This document shows, piece after piece, positions 52,484-60,643 of a stretch of DNA of 64,000 nucleotides. Position numbers and translations under genes: made by a program. Within the stretch, counting starts at the first letter, position 1, and every line of letters begins with the position of its first letter. The notes beneath the pieces were generated by a model that saw only the letters and a program-made list of their open reading frames with translations, did no database searches and was not told the DNA's origin. Origin of the DNA: Nocardia transvalensis NBRC 15921 (GTDB lineage Bacteria > Actinomycetota > Actinomycetes > Mycobacteriales > Mycobacteriaceae). Location of the stretch: the NCBI RefSeq assembly GCF_000308875.1, contig NZ_BAGL01000055.1, positions 62,001-126,000 on the forward strand. Direction: 5' to 3'.

Positions 52484-53725
52484 TCAGCTCGCCGACTCGA
52501 TCTCGGTGAGGCGGCGCTGCAGGAAGTGCCGGGCCTGGTCGTTGGTCGTCAGCTCGAGGGCCAGACGGTAGTGGGTCGCGGCGTCGGAGTATCGACCGGC
52601 GCGGCGGAGCAGATCGGCGCGGGTGGCGGCGACCAGATTGGTCCCGGCCAGGCGCGGGTGGTCGGCTATCTCGTCCAGCGCCGCGAGGCCCCGGTCGAAC
52701 CCGTACAGGAAGCCCACTGCCACCGCGCGATTCACGCGCACCGCAGGCGATTCGGTGTAGTACAGCAGTTCGTCGTAGGCGGCGACGATCGCATGCCAGT
52801 CCGTATCCGCCCAGCTCGGCGCGACGGCGTGGGCGCCCGCGATCCGCGCCTGTGCCAGATACGGTCCGCTGCGGCCCTGTTCGGCGGCCGAGACCAGGCA
52901 GCTCAGTCCGGCTCGGATCGCCGCGCGGTTCCACCGGGTGCGGTCCTGTTCCTCCAGGGGCGCCAGGCCCTCCTCCGCCGAGCGGCGTTGTGCCCGCCGG
53001 CTGTCGTCGAGCAGCTTGAGCGCGAGCAGCGCCCGGACCTCCGGTTCGCCGGGCAGCAGCCCGCACAGCAGCCGGCCGAGCCGAATCGCCTCGTCGCACA
53101 GCTCGTCGCGCACCGCGGACGGGCCCGAGGTCGCGAAATAGCCTTCGCTGAACACGAGGTAGATACACGACAGCACGCTCGGAAGCCGTTCCGGCAGCAG
53201 CGGTTCCGGCGGCACCCGCAGCGGGATACCGGCCTGCCGGATCTTCGCCTTGGCGCGGCTCAGGCGCTGCGCCACCGTATGTTCGGGCTGCAGGAACGCG
53301 CGGGCGATCTCGGCGGTGCGCAGTCCGCACACCAGCCGCAGAGTGAGCGCCACCTGCGATTCGGGCGACAGTGCCGGATGGCAGCAGGTGAAGATCATCC
53401 GAAGCTGATCGTCAGCGATCGGTGACACCTCCGGCTCCTCCCTCGGTGCGTCGTGCGGCGCGGCGGTGAATTCTTTTGCGACCCTGACCGATTCGCGTCG
53501 CAACCGATCCAGTGCCCGGTTGCGGGCCGCCGTCGTGATCCAGGCGCCCGGATTCGCGGGGCGACCGGACACCGGCCAGGTCCGCAGCGCGTCGGCGAAT
53601 GCCTCCTGGACCGCGTCCTCGGCCAGGCCGATATCGCCGACCAGGCGGGCAACGGTAGCGAGGGCCCGGCCGAATTCGGCCCGATAGACATCGTCGATGA
53701 AGTCGGCCGAGCCCATGGCCGTCAC
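52484..53725 (-). CDS. ECF42-type sigma factor with C-terminal TPR-like extension
   Basis: A 413-residue sigma factor. Region 2 reads VYRAEFGRALATVARLVGDIGLAEDAVQEAF, in part, and region 4 LSPESQVALTLRLVCGLRTAEIARAFL. The rest is a helical extension with the family blocks PSVLSCIYLVFSEGY and YDELLYYTESPAVRVNRAVA, and a TPR-like end. Such proteins need this extension instead of an anti-sigma factor and are encoded with DGPF/YCII proteins, as here. The GTG at 53725 overlaps the DGPF stop by four bases (GTGA); an ATG at 53716 is an alternative. Confidence 0.9.
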   Translation of the reverse strand: MTAMGSADFIDDVYRAEFGRALATVARLVGDIGLAEDAVQEAFADALRTWPVSGRPANPGAWITTAARNRALDRLRRESVRVAKEFTAAPHDAPREEPEVSPIADDQLRMIFTCCHPALSPESQVALTLRLVCGLRTAEIARAFLQPEHTVAQRLSRAKAKIRQAGIPLRVPPEPLLPERLPSVLSCIYLVFSEGYFATSGPSAVRDELCDEAIRLGRLLCGLLPGEPEVRALLALKLLDDSRRAQRRSAEEGLAPLEEQDRTRWNRAAIRAGLSCLVSAAEQGRSGPYLAQARIAGAHAVAPSWADTDWHAIVAAYDELLYYTESPAVRVNRAVAVGFLYGFDRGLAALDEIADHPRLAGTNLVAATRADLLRRAGRYSDAATHYRLALELTTNDQARHFLQRRLTEIESAS

Positions 53726-54429
53726 TCGAGGTCCACGATCCGGCGCACCTCGGCACGCCCCGTCGGGCTGAGCGGAATCTGCGCCGCGTAGTCGATCGCA
53801 TGAGACCGATCGGGCGCTGCCAGTACATACAAGCCGTCGACCACCTCAGCCGATTCGGCGAACGGCCCGTCGCTGAGCAGCAGTTCGCCCGCACGCACAC
53901 GTACCGTGGTGGCGGCGGACGGCGGATGTAGCGCGCCGCCACCGCGGATAGCCGCGCCGACCCGATCGGCGAACCGCTGATGCTCGCCGATCGCCGCTTC
54001 CCAGGCCGGTGTGCCGGGTTCGATCACCGTGTCCGGCGATTCCCACAGCAATGCGAGCCAGCCGTCGGAGCCCAGATCCTTCGGCGCGTCCCACTGCACC
54101 ATCGGCCGCACCTCGACAGCGCCCTGTTCCGCCGCGGGCAGCTGCCGGGCGAGTTGAATCGCCTCGTCCAGATCCGCGCAATCGAAGACATCGAACCCGC
54201 CGACCACCTCGGCCTGCTCCGTGAACGGCCCGTCGGAGACCAACGTCTGCTCGCCCGACCGCCGCACGGTGGTCGCGGTCGCCGACGGGAACAGCGCCGC
54301 GCCACCGGCGATCGCACGGCCCGCCTTCGCCTCGAACTCGGCATAACGCTCGACCTCGGCATCGAATTCGGGCGTGCCCGGCTGCACAGTCCCGTCCTCA
54401 CGCCCGAACAACAGCGCCAGGTAGTGCAT
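53722..54429 (-). CDS. tandem DGPF (YCII-related) domain protein
   Basis: A 235-residue protein with two YCII-like domains. The first runs from MHYLALLFG to about residue 115 and contains VSDGPFTEQAEVVGGFDVFD; the second, from about 125, contains LSDGPFAESAEVVDGLYVLA. Most members have one domain, so this one is doubled. It is the conserved first gene of ECF42 operons and the usual target of the sigma factor, with unknown biochemical role. The ATG at 54429 fits the domain start. A predicted promoter lies 50-80 bases upstream. Confidence 0.88.
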   Translation of the reverse strand: MHYLALLFGREDGTVQPGTPEFDAEVERYAEFEAKAGRAIAGGAALFPSATATTVRRSGEQTLVSDGPFTEQAEVVGGFDVFDCADLDEAIQLARQLPAAEQGAVEVRPMVQWDAPKDLGSDGWLALLWESPDTVIEPGTPAWEAAIGEHQRFADRVGAAIRGGGALHPPSAATTVRVRAGELLLSDGPFAESAEVVDGLYVLAAPDRSHAIDYAAQIPLSPTGRAEVRRIVDLE

Positions 54430-54928
54430 GACATCATCCTCCCTTGTGCCGGAGGAGTCCGATACTCCTCTCATCAAGACGACGAAGGGCGCTCGGGTTC
54501 TTCTACATCGATCGGCACAATTTTTCGGGACGTTCGCAACCTCGTTCGTACCATCGCTGGAACACAGCCATCACGATGGCGAGCACACCCACCGGTGTTG
54601 TCCATATTCGGCGCCAAGCTTCTCGAGAACTCATGAGAGCGCTGACCGTAAGCAGTCCACCTCGCCGTCCGACCCCACGGGACCTCACCCTACGTCCGAA
54701 CCCAACCAACATCCGCTTCTGCCGATGAGCGGGTGTTTATTGTCGTGCTCTGTGAAGCTGATCCCGCTCATCGGTTGTCAGCGACGTTCAGGCCGGAACT
54801 GAAGTAACAGCAGAACAGCGTGCCCTGGTCGGGAGATCGACTGTCGGGCAGAGTATCCGGAAATGCCGATGAGTTTCCGACGTCCGTCTCAACGCATACC
54901 GCCAGCCGGATGTGAAGGATGAAGTGGA
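54430..54928. other. 499-base divergent intergenic region
   Basis: It separates the DGPF-sigma operon from the DHFR-like gene. Apart from the promoter candidate near 54490 I see no gene, RNA or repeat. The part from about 54700 is less GC-rich than the surroundings and may be leftover foreign DNA. Confidence 0.45.
54481..54507 (-). promoter_or_regulatory. possible ECF42 promoter of DGPF-sigma operon
   Basis: On the minus strand TGTAGA (54507-54502) is followed after 17 bases by CGTC (54484-54481). Known ECF42 promoters have TGTCGA and CGTC-like boxes, so this fits with one mismatch. It lies 52 bases before the DGPF start and would allow autoregulation. Confidence 0.35.
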
Positions 54929-55531
54929 ATGTCGGAAGTATTCCTGACCATGGCCATGTCGCTCGACGGGTTCATCACCGGCCCGGACGACAACGCCGAG
55001 AACCCGGCGGGTACCAACGGGATGCGACTGATGGACTGGCTGACCGGCGGCGGCGCGTCCGACGCGAACGTGCCCCACACATTCCGCCCCACGTATCCCA
55101 ACAGCCGACTCGTGTTCGACGAGGCCATGGCGACCGGCGCCGTGATCACCGGCAAGCGGACCGGGGACTTCGCCGGCTACTGGGGCGGGGACCACCACGA
55201 CGGCGTCCCGATCTTCGTGCCGACACACCAGCCACCGGCGGAGAACCCGTACGAGCGGGTGCACTACGTCACCGAGGGCATCACCTCCTGTGTCGAACAG
55301 GCGAAGCAGGCCGCGGGCGGCCGGAACGTGATGATGCACGGCGCGTACACCGGCCAGCAGGCCCTGAAGGCCGGCGTGCTCGACATGATCGACATCCAAC
55401 TCCGGCCGGTCCTGCTCGGCCGAGGCCGGCGGCTGTTCGAGGGACTCCCGTCCGAGCACACAGAACTCGATCTGGTCCGCACGCTGGAGGATCCCGGCGT
55501 CCTGCATCTGCGCTACGTGGTACGCAAGTAG
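54929..55531 (+). CDS. dihydrofolate reductase-like (RibD C-terminal family) protein
   Basis: A 200-residue protein of the RibD_C / YwjB group. It begins with the typical MSEVFLTMAMSLDGFITGPDD, then has a TGAVITGKRTGDFAGYWG block and GRNVMMHGAYTGQQALKAGVLD, which is the NADPH-binding side of the fold. It ends LLGRGRRLFEGLP and LHLRYVVRK as expected. These enzymes reduce small heterocycles with NADPH; the substrate is unknown. A GAAGTGGA element precedes the ATG. It stands alone on its strand, followed by decayed integrase DNA. Confidence 0.85.
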   Translation: MSEVFLTMAMSLDGFITGPDDNAENPAGTNGMRLMDWLTGGGASDANVPHTFRPTYPNSRLVFDEAMATGAVITGKRTGDFAGYWGGDHHDGVPIFVPTHQPPAENPYERVHYVTEGITSCVEQAKQAAGGRNVMMHGAYTGQQALKAGVLDMIDIQLRPVLLGRGRRLFEGLPSEHTELDLVRTLEDPGVLHLRYVVRK

Positions 55532-55699
55532 CCGCACGACACGTGTGCCTGCGTCAAGATATTGGCAGGATCTCAGTGGCCACATGGAGCCACCGAGCAC
55601 GACGGCCGCGCAGCGATCCTGGTCCGCCAACTGGACACCGAACTACGGTTCCTGCGGCAGTGTCGCCAATGCGGTAGAGAGAATCGACCACATCGACAC

Positions 55700-55850
55700 G
55701 AACCCAAGCGCACACGGTCACTGCGGAAAAGTCACGCGCTTGTCACCCATCCGGCCGAATTCGGTTACCCCGCAGGGTTTGTGCAAGAGCAGGTGGGTCA
55801 ATCGCATGCGGCCACGACCAGGATCTACACGCACGCGTCCACCGAGGACC
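55700..55850 (+). pseudogene. remnant of a tyrosine recombinase (integrase)
   Basis: The frame reads RSLRKSHALVTHPAEFGYPA, then GFVQEQVGQSHAATTRIYTH. This parallels the end of actinobacterial phage-type integrases (SLRHSYVTHLIEFGYP, then FVQEQVGHAYASTTAIYTGV). The catalytic HxxR is damaged (SLRK for SLRH), and the Tyr of IYT remains. The N-terminal three quarters are missing and the end is frayed. It marks an old insertion at the boundary of the second half of the island. Confidence 0.65.
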
Positions 55851-55912
55851 GCTCGAGATCGCCGGGCGCGTCGGCGCACGGACCGACTGGGCGAATGCTG
55901 TTATGTGACACC

Positions 55913-56040
55913 GTGGTCAAGAAGAGGAGCCACGGGTGGCGGCTGCGGGACATGATGGCCGATCGGTTCCAGACCTCCGATCTGACGCCGCCGCCGGCCG
56001 AGCGCGGGGTGAGGTTGTCGCGGGAGCAGTACCGCTGGTG
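55913..56040 (+). pseudogene. remnant of the integrase-linked HTH gene
   Basis: From GTG 55913 the frame reads KRSHGWRLRDMMADRFQTSD, then a PPPAERGVRLSREQ stretch. This is the start of the small XRE-like regulator that usually follows such integrases (WRLRxxMAxxxxFQTxDLxPLLAERGVxLSREQVYR). After the REQ motif the frame is shifted and the helix-turn-helix is lost. Together with the previous entry it shows the original gene order of the lost element. Confidence 0.6.
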
Positions 56041-56205
56041 GTCACGTCCCCGTCTGCGATCGGAATGGCCAACTGGCCCGGCACCTCACGGCACGGCTAG
56101 GCGCCGCTCGGCCATACCGATTATGTGGCCCTGCGTAGCGATCGGCTGCCGAGCTTTCGTTTGCGGCGCCTGTCCACCCACCTCCGATATCGATATCCGT
56201 CAATA

Positions 56206-58101
56206 TTACCGTCGATCGTGCTGCAGTTTATCGATGGCCCGCGCGATCAGTACCGCGCGATCAGCGCTCGGCGTCCGCCGCTGCTCCAAAGCGATAAGCC
56301 GCTCTGCGGTGGCGTGATTACCCATCACCATGCCGAGGAGACGCCGAAATTCGTTGGCCGGGGCCGGGGCCGGGGCCGGGGGAATGATGGATGGCGGCGG
56401 TTGTTTGGGCAACGGCCGGGCCGCCGAGCCCGCGTTTGCGGCTCTCTGTTCCCAGATCTGCGCCTCGTCGGCTTGTCCGTCTCTCCGGAGAAGTGCGGCG
56501 AGGGCAACCATCGCGTCCGGGTGACCCGCTACTGCCGCCCGGCGCAGCCAGAGTTCGGATTCGGCGAGATCACCGCCGTTTCGGTGCCTGCGCCGCATTC
56601 GCTCGAGCAAGCCTTGCCGGACAACCTGCTGTTCCAGCACCGTCGCGAGCGTGTACATCGCGTCGGCGTCGCCCGCGTCGGCCGCCTTCTCATACCAGTG
56701 CCGCGCACCGGCGGTGTCTCCTCCCGTCAGCAATGACGCTGCCAGAGCCGTCATCTCGGCGGGCGTTCGGCGGGCAGGTGACGTTTCGGCGGCAGCAGCG
56801 CTCGGCGGTGGGACGCCAGGCTTCTGTGGGTCGAGGCCACCTTCCGACCGCCGGACCAGCTGGGCGACGTCTTCGCCGGCCAGCGGCCGATCTCGCTCGT
56901 CCATGCGCAGTCGCGCAGCCGCCGCGTCCAGCAGGTGGATCGCTGCCTCCGGCTGTGGTCCGGGGGCATATCGGGGACCGAGTTCAGCGGCGGCGACCAC
57001 CGCGGCATCCGTAATGTCGACGCCGTGATGCGCCGCGTAACGGGCTTTCACGGCGTGCAGCACGTCGAGGGTTTCCGACAGCGACAGGGGGCCGACCGCT
57101 ACCGGTTGGAACAGCCGCGATAGGGCTTCGTCGGACTCGACCAGTCTGTCGTACTGCGCGCGTGTTGCCGCGGCGGCCAGCCGCAACGCGGGACGAGCGA
57201 GCAACGGTGTCAGTAGGTCGCTCGCGGCTACCGCCAACTCAGCGGCTACCGCAGAGACGGTCTGCAACTCGTCGAGGAAGACGACGGCTCGTCCGGCCCG
57301 ATCTTCGATGTCGTCGAGTACGCGTGCCAGCAGTTCGTCGAACTCACCGAGCGAACGCGCGTTCGCCAGGACAGCGCGGAGGTCGAGGGACACCACTGCG
57401 TTGTCGCGCATCGGTTCCGGCGCGTCCTCCGCCGTGATGCGCTGCGCCAGGCCGGAGATGATCGCTGTTTTGCCCACGCCGCGGTCACCGATCAGCACGA
57501 CGGCGTTGCGGGTACGCCGCCCCCACACCATCGCCATTTCCCGGATCTCGTGCAGGCGGCCGACTACCGGATCGAGCCCGCCCAGTACGGCCAGTTCGGT
57601 GAGATCGGTACTGTATTTCTCTCGCAGGTGCCGGGCTTGCGGATTTACCGTGGTGGTCGATCCACGCTCGCGGCTCGCGAGCAGCGCCCCTGTCAACACT
57701 GAAACGTCGGCGCCGTGCGCGGCGAGCAGTCGAGCCTCCTCGGTGTCGTCGGTGGCCAAGCCGACCAGGACATGGTCGGGTGCAACGGATTCCGAGCGCA
57801 GGTTGGTGGCCAGCCGCCGCGCCGCCGCACACGCCGCGAGCGCTGTACCGGCGAGGCGGGGTGCGGTACTCGGGTCTTCCGCACGCGGCAGTCGTTCAGC
57901 GATCGCGCCGGCGGCGTCGCGCAGCGCCGCCACGTCGGCGCCGACATCCCGCAGCAACGCTACGGCGCTGCCGTCCGTCGCATCCAACAGCGCGAGGAGC
58001 AGGTGGGCCGACGCGATCTCCGCCGTCCCCGCGGCGATCGCCGCCGCCAACGCGGCCGACAAGGCCGCATCCGTCGCACTGGTCGGATTGAAAGAATCCA
58101 C
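56206..58101 (-). CDS. Clp-N / single AAA domain / SEL1 fusion with shared C-terminal module
   Basis: A 631-residue protein. Residues 10-140 are a Clp N-terminal double repeat (SAHLLLALLD, PDHVLVGLA). Residues 175-420 are the first AAA domain of ClpB/ClpA type, with Walker A GDRGVGKT (205-212), Walker B VVFLDE (273-278) and the sensor block ATRAQYDRLVESDEALSRLFQPV. The pore-loop Tyr of ClpB (KYRGEF) is missing: here the segment is ARSLGEF with Ser250, and one of two Arg-finger positions is Leu330. The second AAA domain is absent. About three SEL1 units and the shared MVMGxxxTAERLIALE / DRAVLIARAID module (583-631; 56209-56355) replace it. It is unlikely to thread proteins; it may be a signalling ATPase. 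It follows the zinc-ribbon gene in one operon. Confidence 0.85.
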   Translation of the reverse strand: MDSFNPTSATDAALSAALAAAIAAGTAEIASAHLLLALLDATDGSAVALLRDVGADVAALRDAAGAIAERLPRAEDPSTAPRLAGTALAACAAARRLATNLRSESVAPDHVLVGLATDDTEEARLLAAHGADVSVLTGALLASRERGSTTTVNPQARHLREKYSTDLTELAVLGGLDPVVGRLHEIREMAMVWGRRTRNAVVLIGDRGVGKTAIISGLAQRITAEDAPEPMRDNAVVSLDLRAVLANARSLGEFDELLARVLDDIEDRAGRAVVFLDELQTVSAVAAELAVAASDLLTPLLARPALRLAAAATRAQYDRLVESDEALSRLFQPVAVGPLSLSETLDVLHAVKARYAAHHGVDITDAAVVAAAELGPRYAPGPQPEAAIHLLDAAAARLRMDERDRPLAGEDVAQLVRRSEGGLDPQKPGVPPPSAAAAETSPARRTPAEMTALAASLLTGGDTAGARHWYEKAADAGDADAMYTLATVLEQQVVRQGLLERMRRRHRNGGDLAESELWLRRAAVAGHPDAMVALAALLRRDGQADEAQIWEQRAANAGSAARPLPKQPPPSIIPPAPAPAPANEFRRLLGMVMGNHATAERLIALEQRRTPSADRAVLIARAIDKLQHDRR

Positions 58102-58182
58102 TGATCCTCCTCGGTCTTCGGCGGGTCTGTGCAGGGCGCGGCCCCGGGCATGCGGTAGCGCGATGCCGAACGGTCATGCAGC

Positions 58183-59106
58183 TCACGGCGACAGCAGCGG
58201 CAGGATGACCGTGACCAACAGCTGGATGCTGACCGGGATCAGGAATCCGATGGCGCCGGGCCGGTGGAACAGCGGCTTACCAGGATCCATCGGACGGCCG
58301 GGCATGCCCGGAATCGGTGGCGGGAGCTGGACGATCCGCGAATGCGCAGACATGTCGGCCACGAGAGTGACAGCGTTGATGAACAACGACAGAGGTCCCC
58401 ACCAGCCCAGCCACACGCTTTCGATCGTCATCCTGCGCAGAGTGGCCAAACCACAGTCTCGGCAGAACGGACCCGGCATGCGGACGAATTGCATCCACAG
58501 CACGAATCCGCGATGGCTGCGGATGGTCACCGCGGCAGCGGGTGTGGCCCCGCAGTGGAGACAATAGAGAGTTCGGCCCACTGGACCCGGCCCGAAAGCG
58601 GGCTGTGCATGCGGGATTTCGTCCGCGGTCGGGGACAGTTCTCGCTCGAGGTTCTGCGGGGTGGTGCCCAGGATGTCCGAGTGCAGGAAAGCGACCAATT
58701 CGCTGTGTCCCAATCCGTCGTGCAGGACCTGCGCCGCGGCCGTGGAACCATCGCCGACCAGCCCCACGGCCAGCATCCCGACCGGCACGCCTTCCAGGTT
58801 GTACCGGCGGGCCAGCCGGGCAGCGTTCCGCAGCGCCGCCGCACACGTATCGGTGAGCCGGATACCTTCCCAGTGCGACGAGCTGCCGGTCGCCGGGTCC
58901 ACCGCGACCTTGCCCGCCAGCACATCGGAATCCCCGCAGTGCAACGAGATTCGACTCCACTTGCCCGACACGTCGACCTGCATCAGAGCGACGAACAGAT
59001 CCCGGGTATCGATCGGGCGCGAGCCGGCCGCCGACCTGGCATGCCACAGTGCGTTCACCACGGTGGGATGCAGCGGCAGGTCCACCGTGATGCTTGGTGT
59101 ACTCAT
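58183..59106 (-). CDS. Clp-N-like, zinc-ribbon membrane protein (paralogue B)
   Basis: A 307-residue paralogue of the protein at 47323-48246, the same length with no gaps apparent. It has the Clp-N-like region (IDTRDLFVALM, LTDTCAAALRNAARLARRY), the ribbon CLHC and CRDC, and two membrane helices. The segment from the ribbon to the second helix, about 110 residues, is almost identical to paralogue A, although the codons differ at many third positions. It lies 81 bases upstream of the Clp-N/AAA/SEL1 gene on the same strand. The two share a Clp-N-like domain, so they may act together, one at the membrane and one as ATPase. Confidence 0.78.
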   Translation of the reverse strand: MSTPSITVDLPLHPTVVNALWHARSAAGSRPIDTRDLFVALMQVDVSGKWSRISLHCGDSDVLAGKVAVDPATGSSSHWEGIRLTDTCAAALRNAARLARRYNLEGVPVGMLAVGLVGDGSTAAAQVLHDGLGHSELVAFLHSDILGTTPQNLERELSPTADEIPHAQPAFGPGPVGRTLYCLHCGATPAAAVTIRSHRGFVLWMQFVRMPGPFCRDCGLATLRRMTIESVWLGWWGPLSLFINAVTLVADMSAHSRIVQLPPPIPGMPGRPMDPGKPLFHRPGAIGFLIPVSIQLLVTVILPLLSP

Positions 59107-59654
59107 GTTCTCCTATAAGCCTTCCGCAGGCAGTATATGAAGGCGTTGCCTTTCCGACGCTGCCGCACATCGACCTCGGGCAGCCCCCTCCTATCCTTGG
59201 ACGGGCCGGGGCGCGGAAAGTCACCGCCGTGCACGGCACTTCGTTCACCCCACCGCTCGCGGCTGCGGCATCGGCCTCGCACTACTCGCCACAGTCTCGC
59301 GACCCGCCAGGCAACCAGTGCGGGGTGTCCGATGCCGCCCGGCACACGCTCTTTCACAATCCCCCAGATTTACACCCGGACGTTGTTTCCCGATGGCAGT
59401 GCGTCACGTCAGCAGATGACGAGGACAGCGGAGGACAGTGCCGGTAACGGACTGCTCGCCTTCGGGTACGGGCGGCGAGGCCAGAGCATGATCACCGCGA
59501 CCAGGTGGCACATCCGCTGCACTGGCAGGCTACTGGTCTGCGTTCTGTCGCAGCCGAAGAAGCAAGCCGTAGGAGATCCGGAAATGCCGCTCGGCGCATT
59601 CGGGTTCTCCGCGACGAGATCGGATCGACGCTACAGAACAAGCACTCTCGAGTA
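59107..59654. other. 548-base region without a recognisable gene
   Basis: It contains the promoter of the zinc-ribbon operon at its left end. The rest has short frames without coding character on either strand. A loose similarity of short stretches to the 54.8 kb region (ATCCGGAAATGCCG in both) hints at common debris of a lost element, but this is weak. Confidence 0.4.
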
Positions 59655-60347
59655 TCAGCTCATTTTCGCGGTGAGCGTACGAACGAGCTCGGTCAGTACC
59701 TTCACACGCAACGTTTCCATCGCGGTCGCTCTGACACCGGGCTCGCTGGACTCGGTGAACAACTCCGATGCTCCCGAGCTACCTGCGACACCGAAGAAGT
59801 ACTGTCCCTTCACACACGATATGGCAACGAAACTGTCGGCGACATAACTGCCGGAACGCGGTGCGGGGTGGTAGCAGTCTTCGGCACCGAGCTGCGGACC
59901 GGTCGACGTAGCGGCCGCATCGCCGAGCCCCTCCTGGAAGGCTTGCCGCACCACCTCGGTCGAGCCGATGCGACTCATCCCCACCTTCAAATGGAGGTTG
60001 TATCGGTCACCCCATTTCGAGGGCAAGGCCATATCCATATCGCAGCTCGCTCGGGGCACCCGCGCGCCGCCCGTACGGTGAAACACCGAAAGATCCACCA
60101 AGATCAGTTCGCGGGGACGGCGCAGTATGTTGGTCGCCTGCGGCACAATTGCTTTCAGCTCCTCGTCGTTCACCAACGTGCACGCATCCGGCCACTTCTC
60201 ACCGGGTAACGCTCCGATCGGGGTCGCCGGAACTGTGATTGTGCCGATGGGCCGTGCGGATCCGAACTGCAATGCCGGGACCGACTCAGTGCTCTCGCAC
60301 CCCGCCAGCAACGCCGAGACAAGCGCAATCACTGGGCCCCAACGCAT
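59655..60347 (-). CDS. DUF3558-like secreted lipoprotein
   Basis: A 230-residue lipoprotein. The signal is short (VIALVSALLAGC) with the lipobox Cys at residue 17, followed by Ser/Thr-rich sequence. The mature part reads WPDACTLVNDEELKAIVP, the DUF3558 signature, and has further Cys residues (RASCDMDM, EDCYHP, ISCVKG) that could form disulfides. The family is found in the envelope of mycolic-acid actinobacteria and has no known function. It is alone on its strand and not clearly part of the island. Confidence 0.82.
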   Translation of the reverse strand: MRWGPVIALVSALLAGCESTESVPALQFGSARPIGTITVPATPIGALPGEKWPDACTLVNDEELKAIVPQATNILRRPRELILVDLSVFHRTGGARVPRASCDMDMALPSKWGDRYNLHLKVGMSRIGSTEVVRQAFQEGLGDAAATSTGPQLGAEDCYHPAPRSGSYVADSFVAISCVKGQYFFGVAGSSGASELFTESSEPGVRATAMETLRVKVLTELVRTLTAKMS

Positions 60348-60643
60348 CCGGTCTCCATTCCCGTGGCTCCCGCTCGAACTCGACCGGCAGCGCCCCAGCG
60401 CCCGATGCTACCGGCAGCACGGTGGCCGATAGCCATCCACGTGCCAAACCCATTCGTAGACCCACCCCTCTGGACTTCGACTGACATCGAGCTGCCCTGT
60501 GCGATTCCACGCCACGTGCCCCTGTAGCCCGGCGACCCGCGCTCCTCACACTGCGCAGAACCGAGATCCACCACAGCGAGGAGAGACCCGGAGCCATAGA
60601 GGCCCCTGAACCCGACGCCGGCCGAGGGCCGTGGTCTCGCCCG

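Noticed and set aside
55562..56317. Continuous 251-residue gene covering integrase and HTH remnants
   Set aside because: Only two short stretches match known families, separated and followed by unrelated sequence; it overlaps the convergent Clp-SEL1 gene.
34448..59106. Island as a prophage
   Set aside because: No capsid, portal, terminase or tail genes are present; only a decayed integrase fragment is seen.
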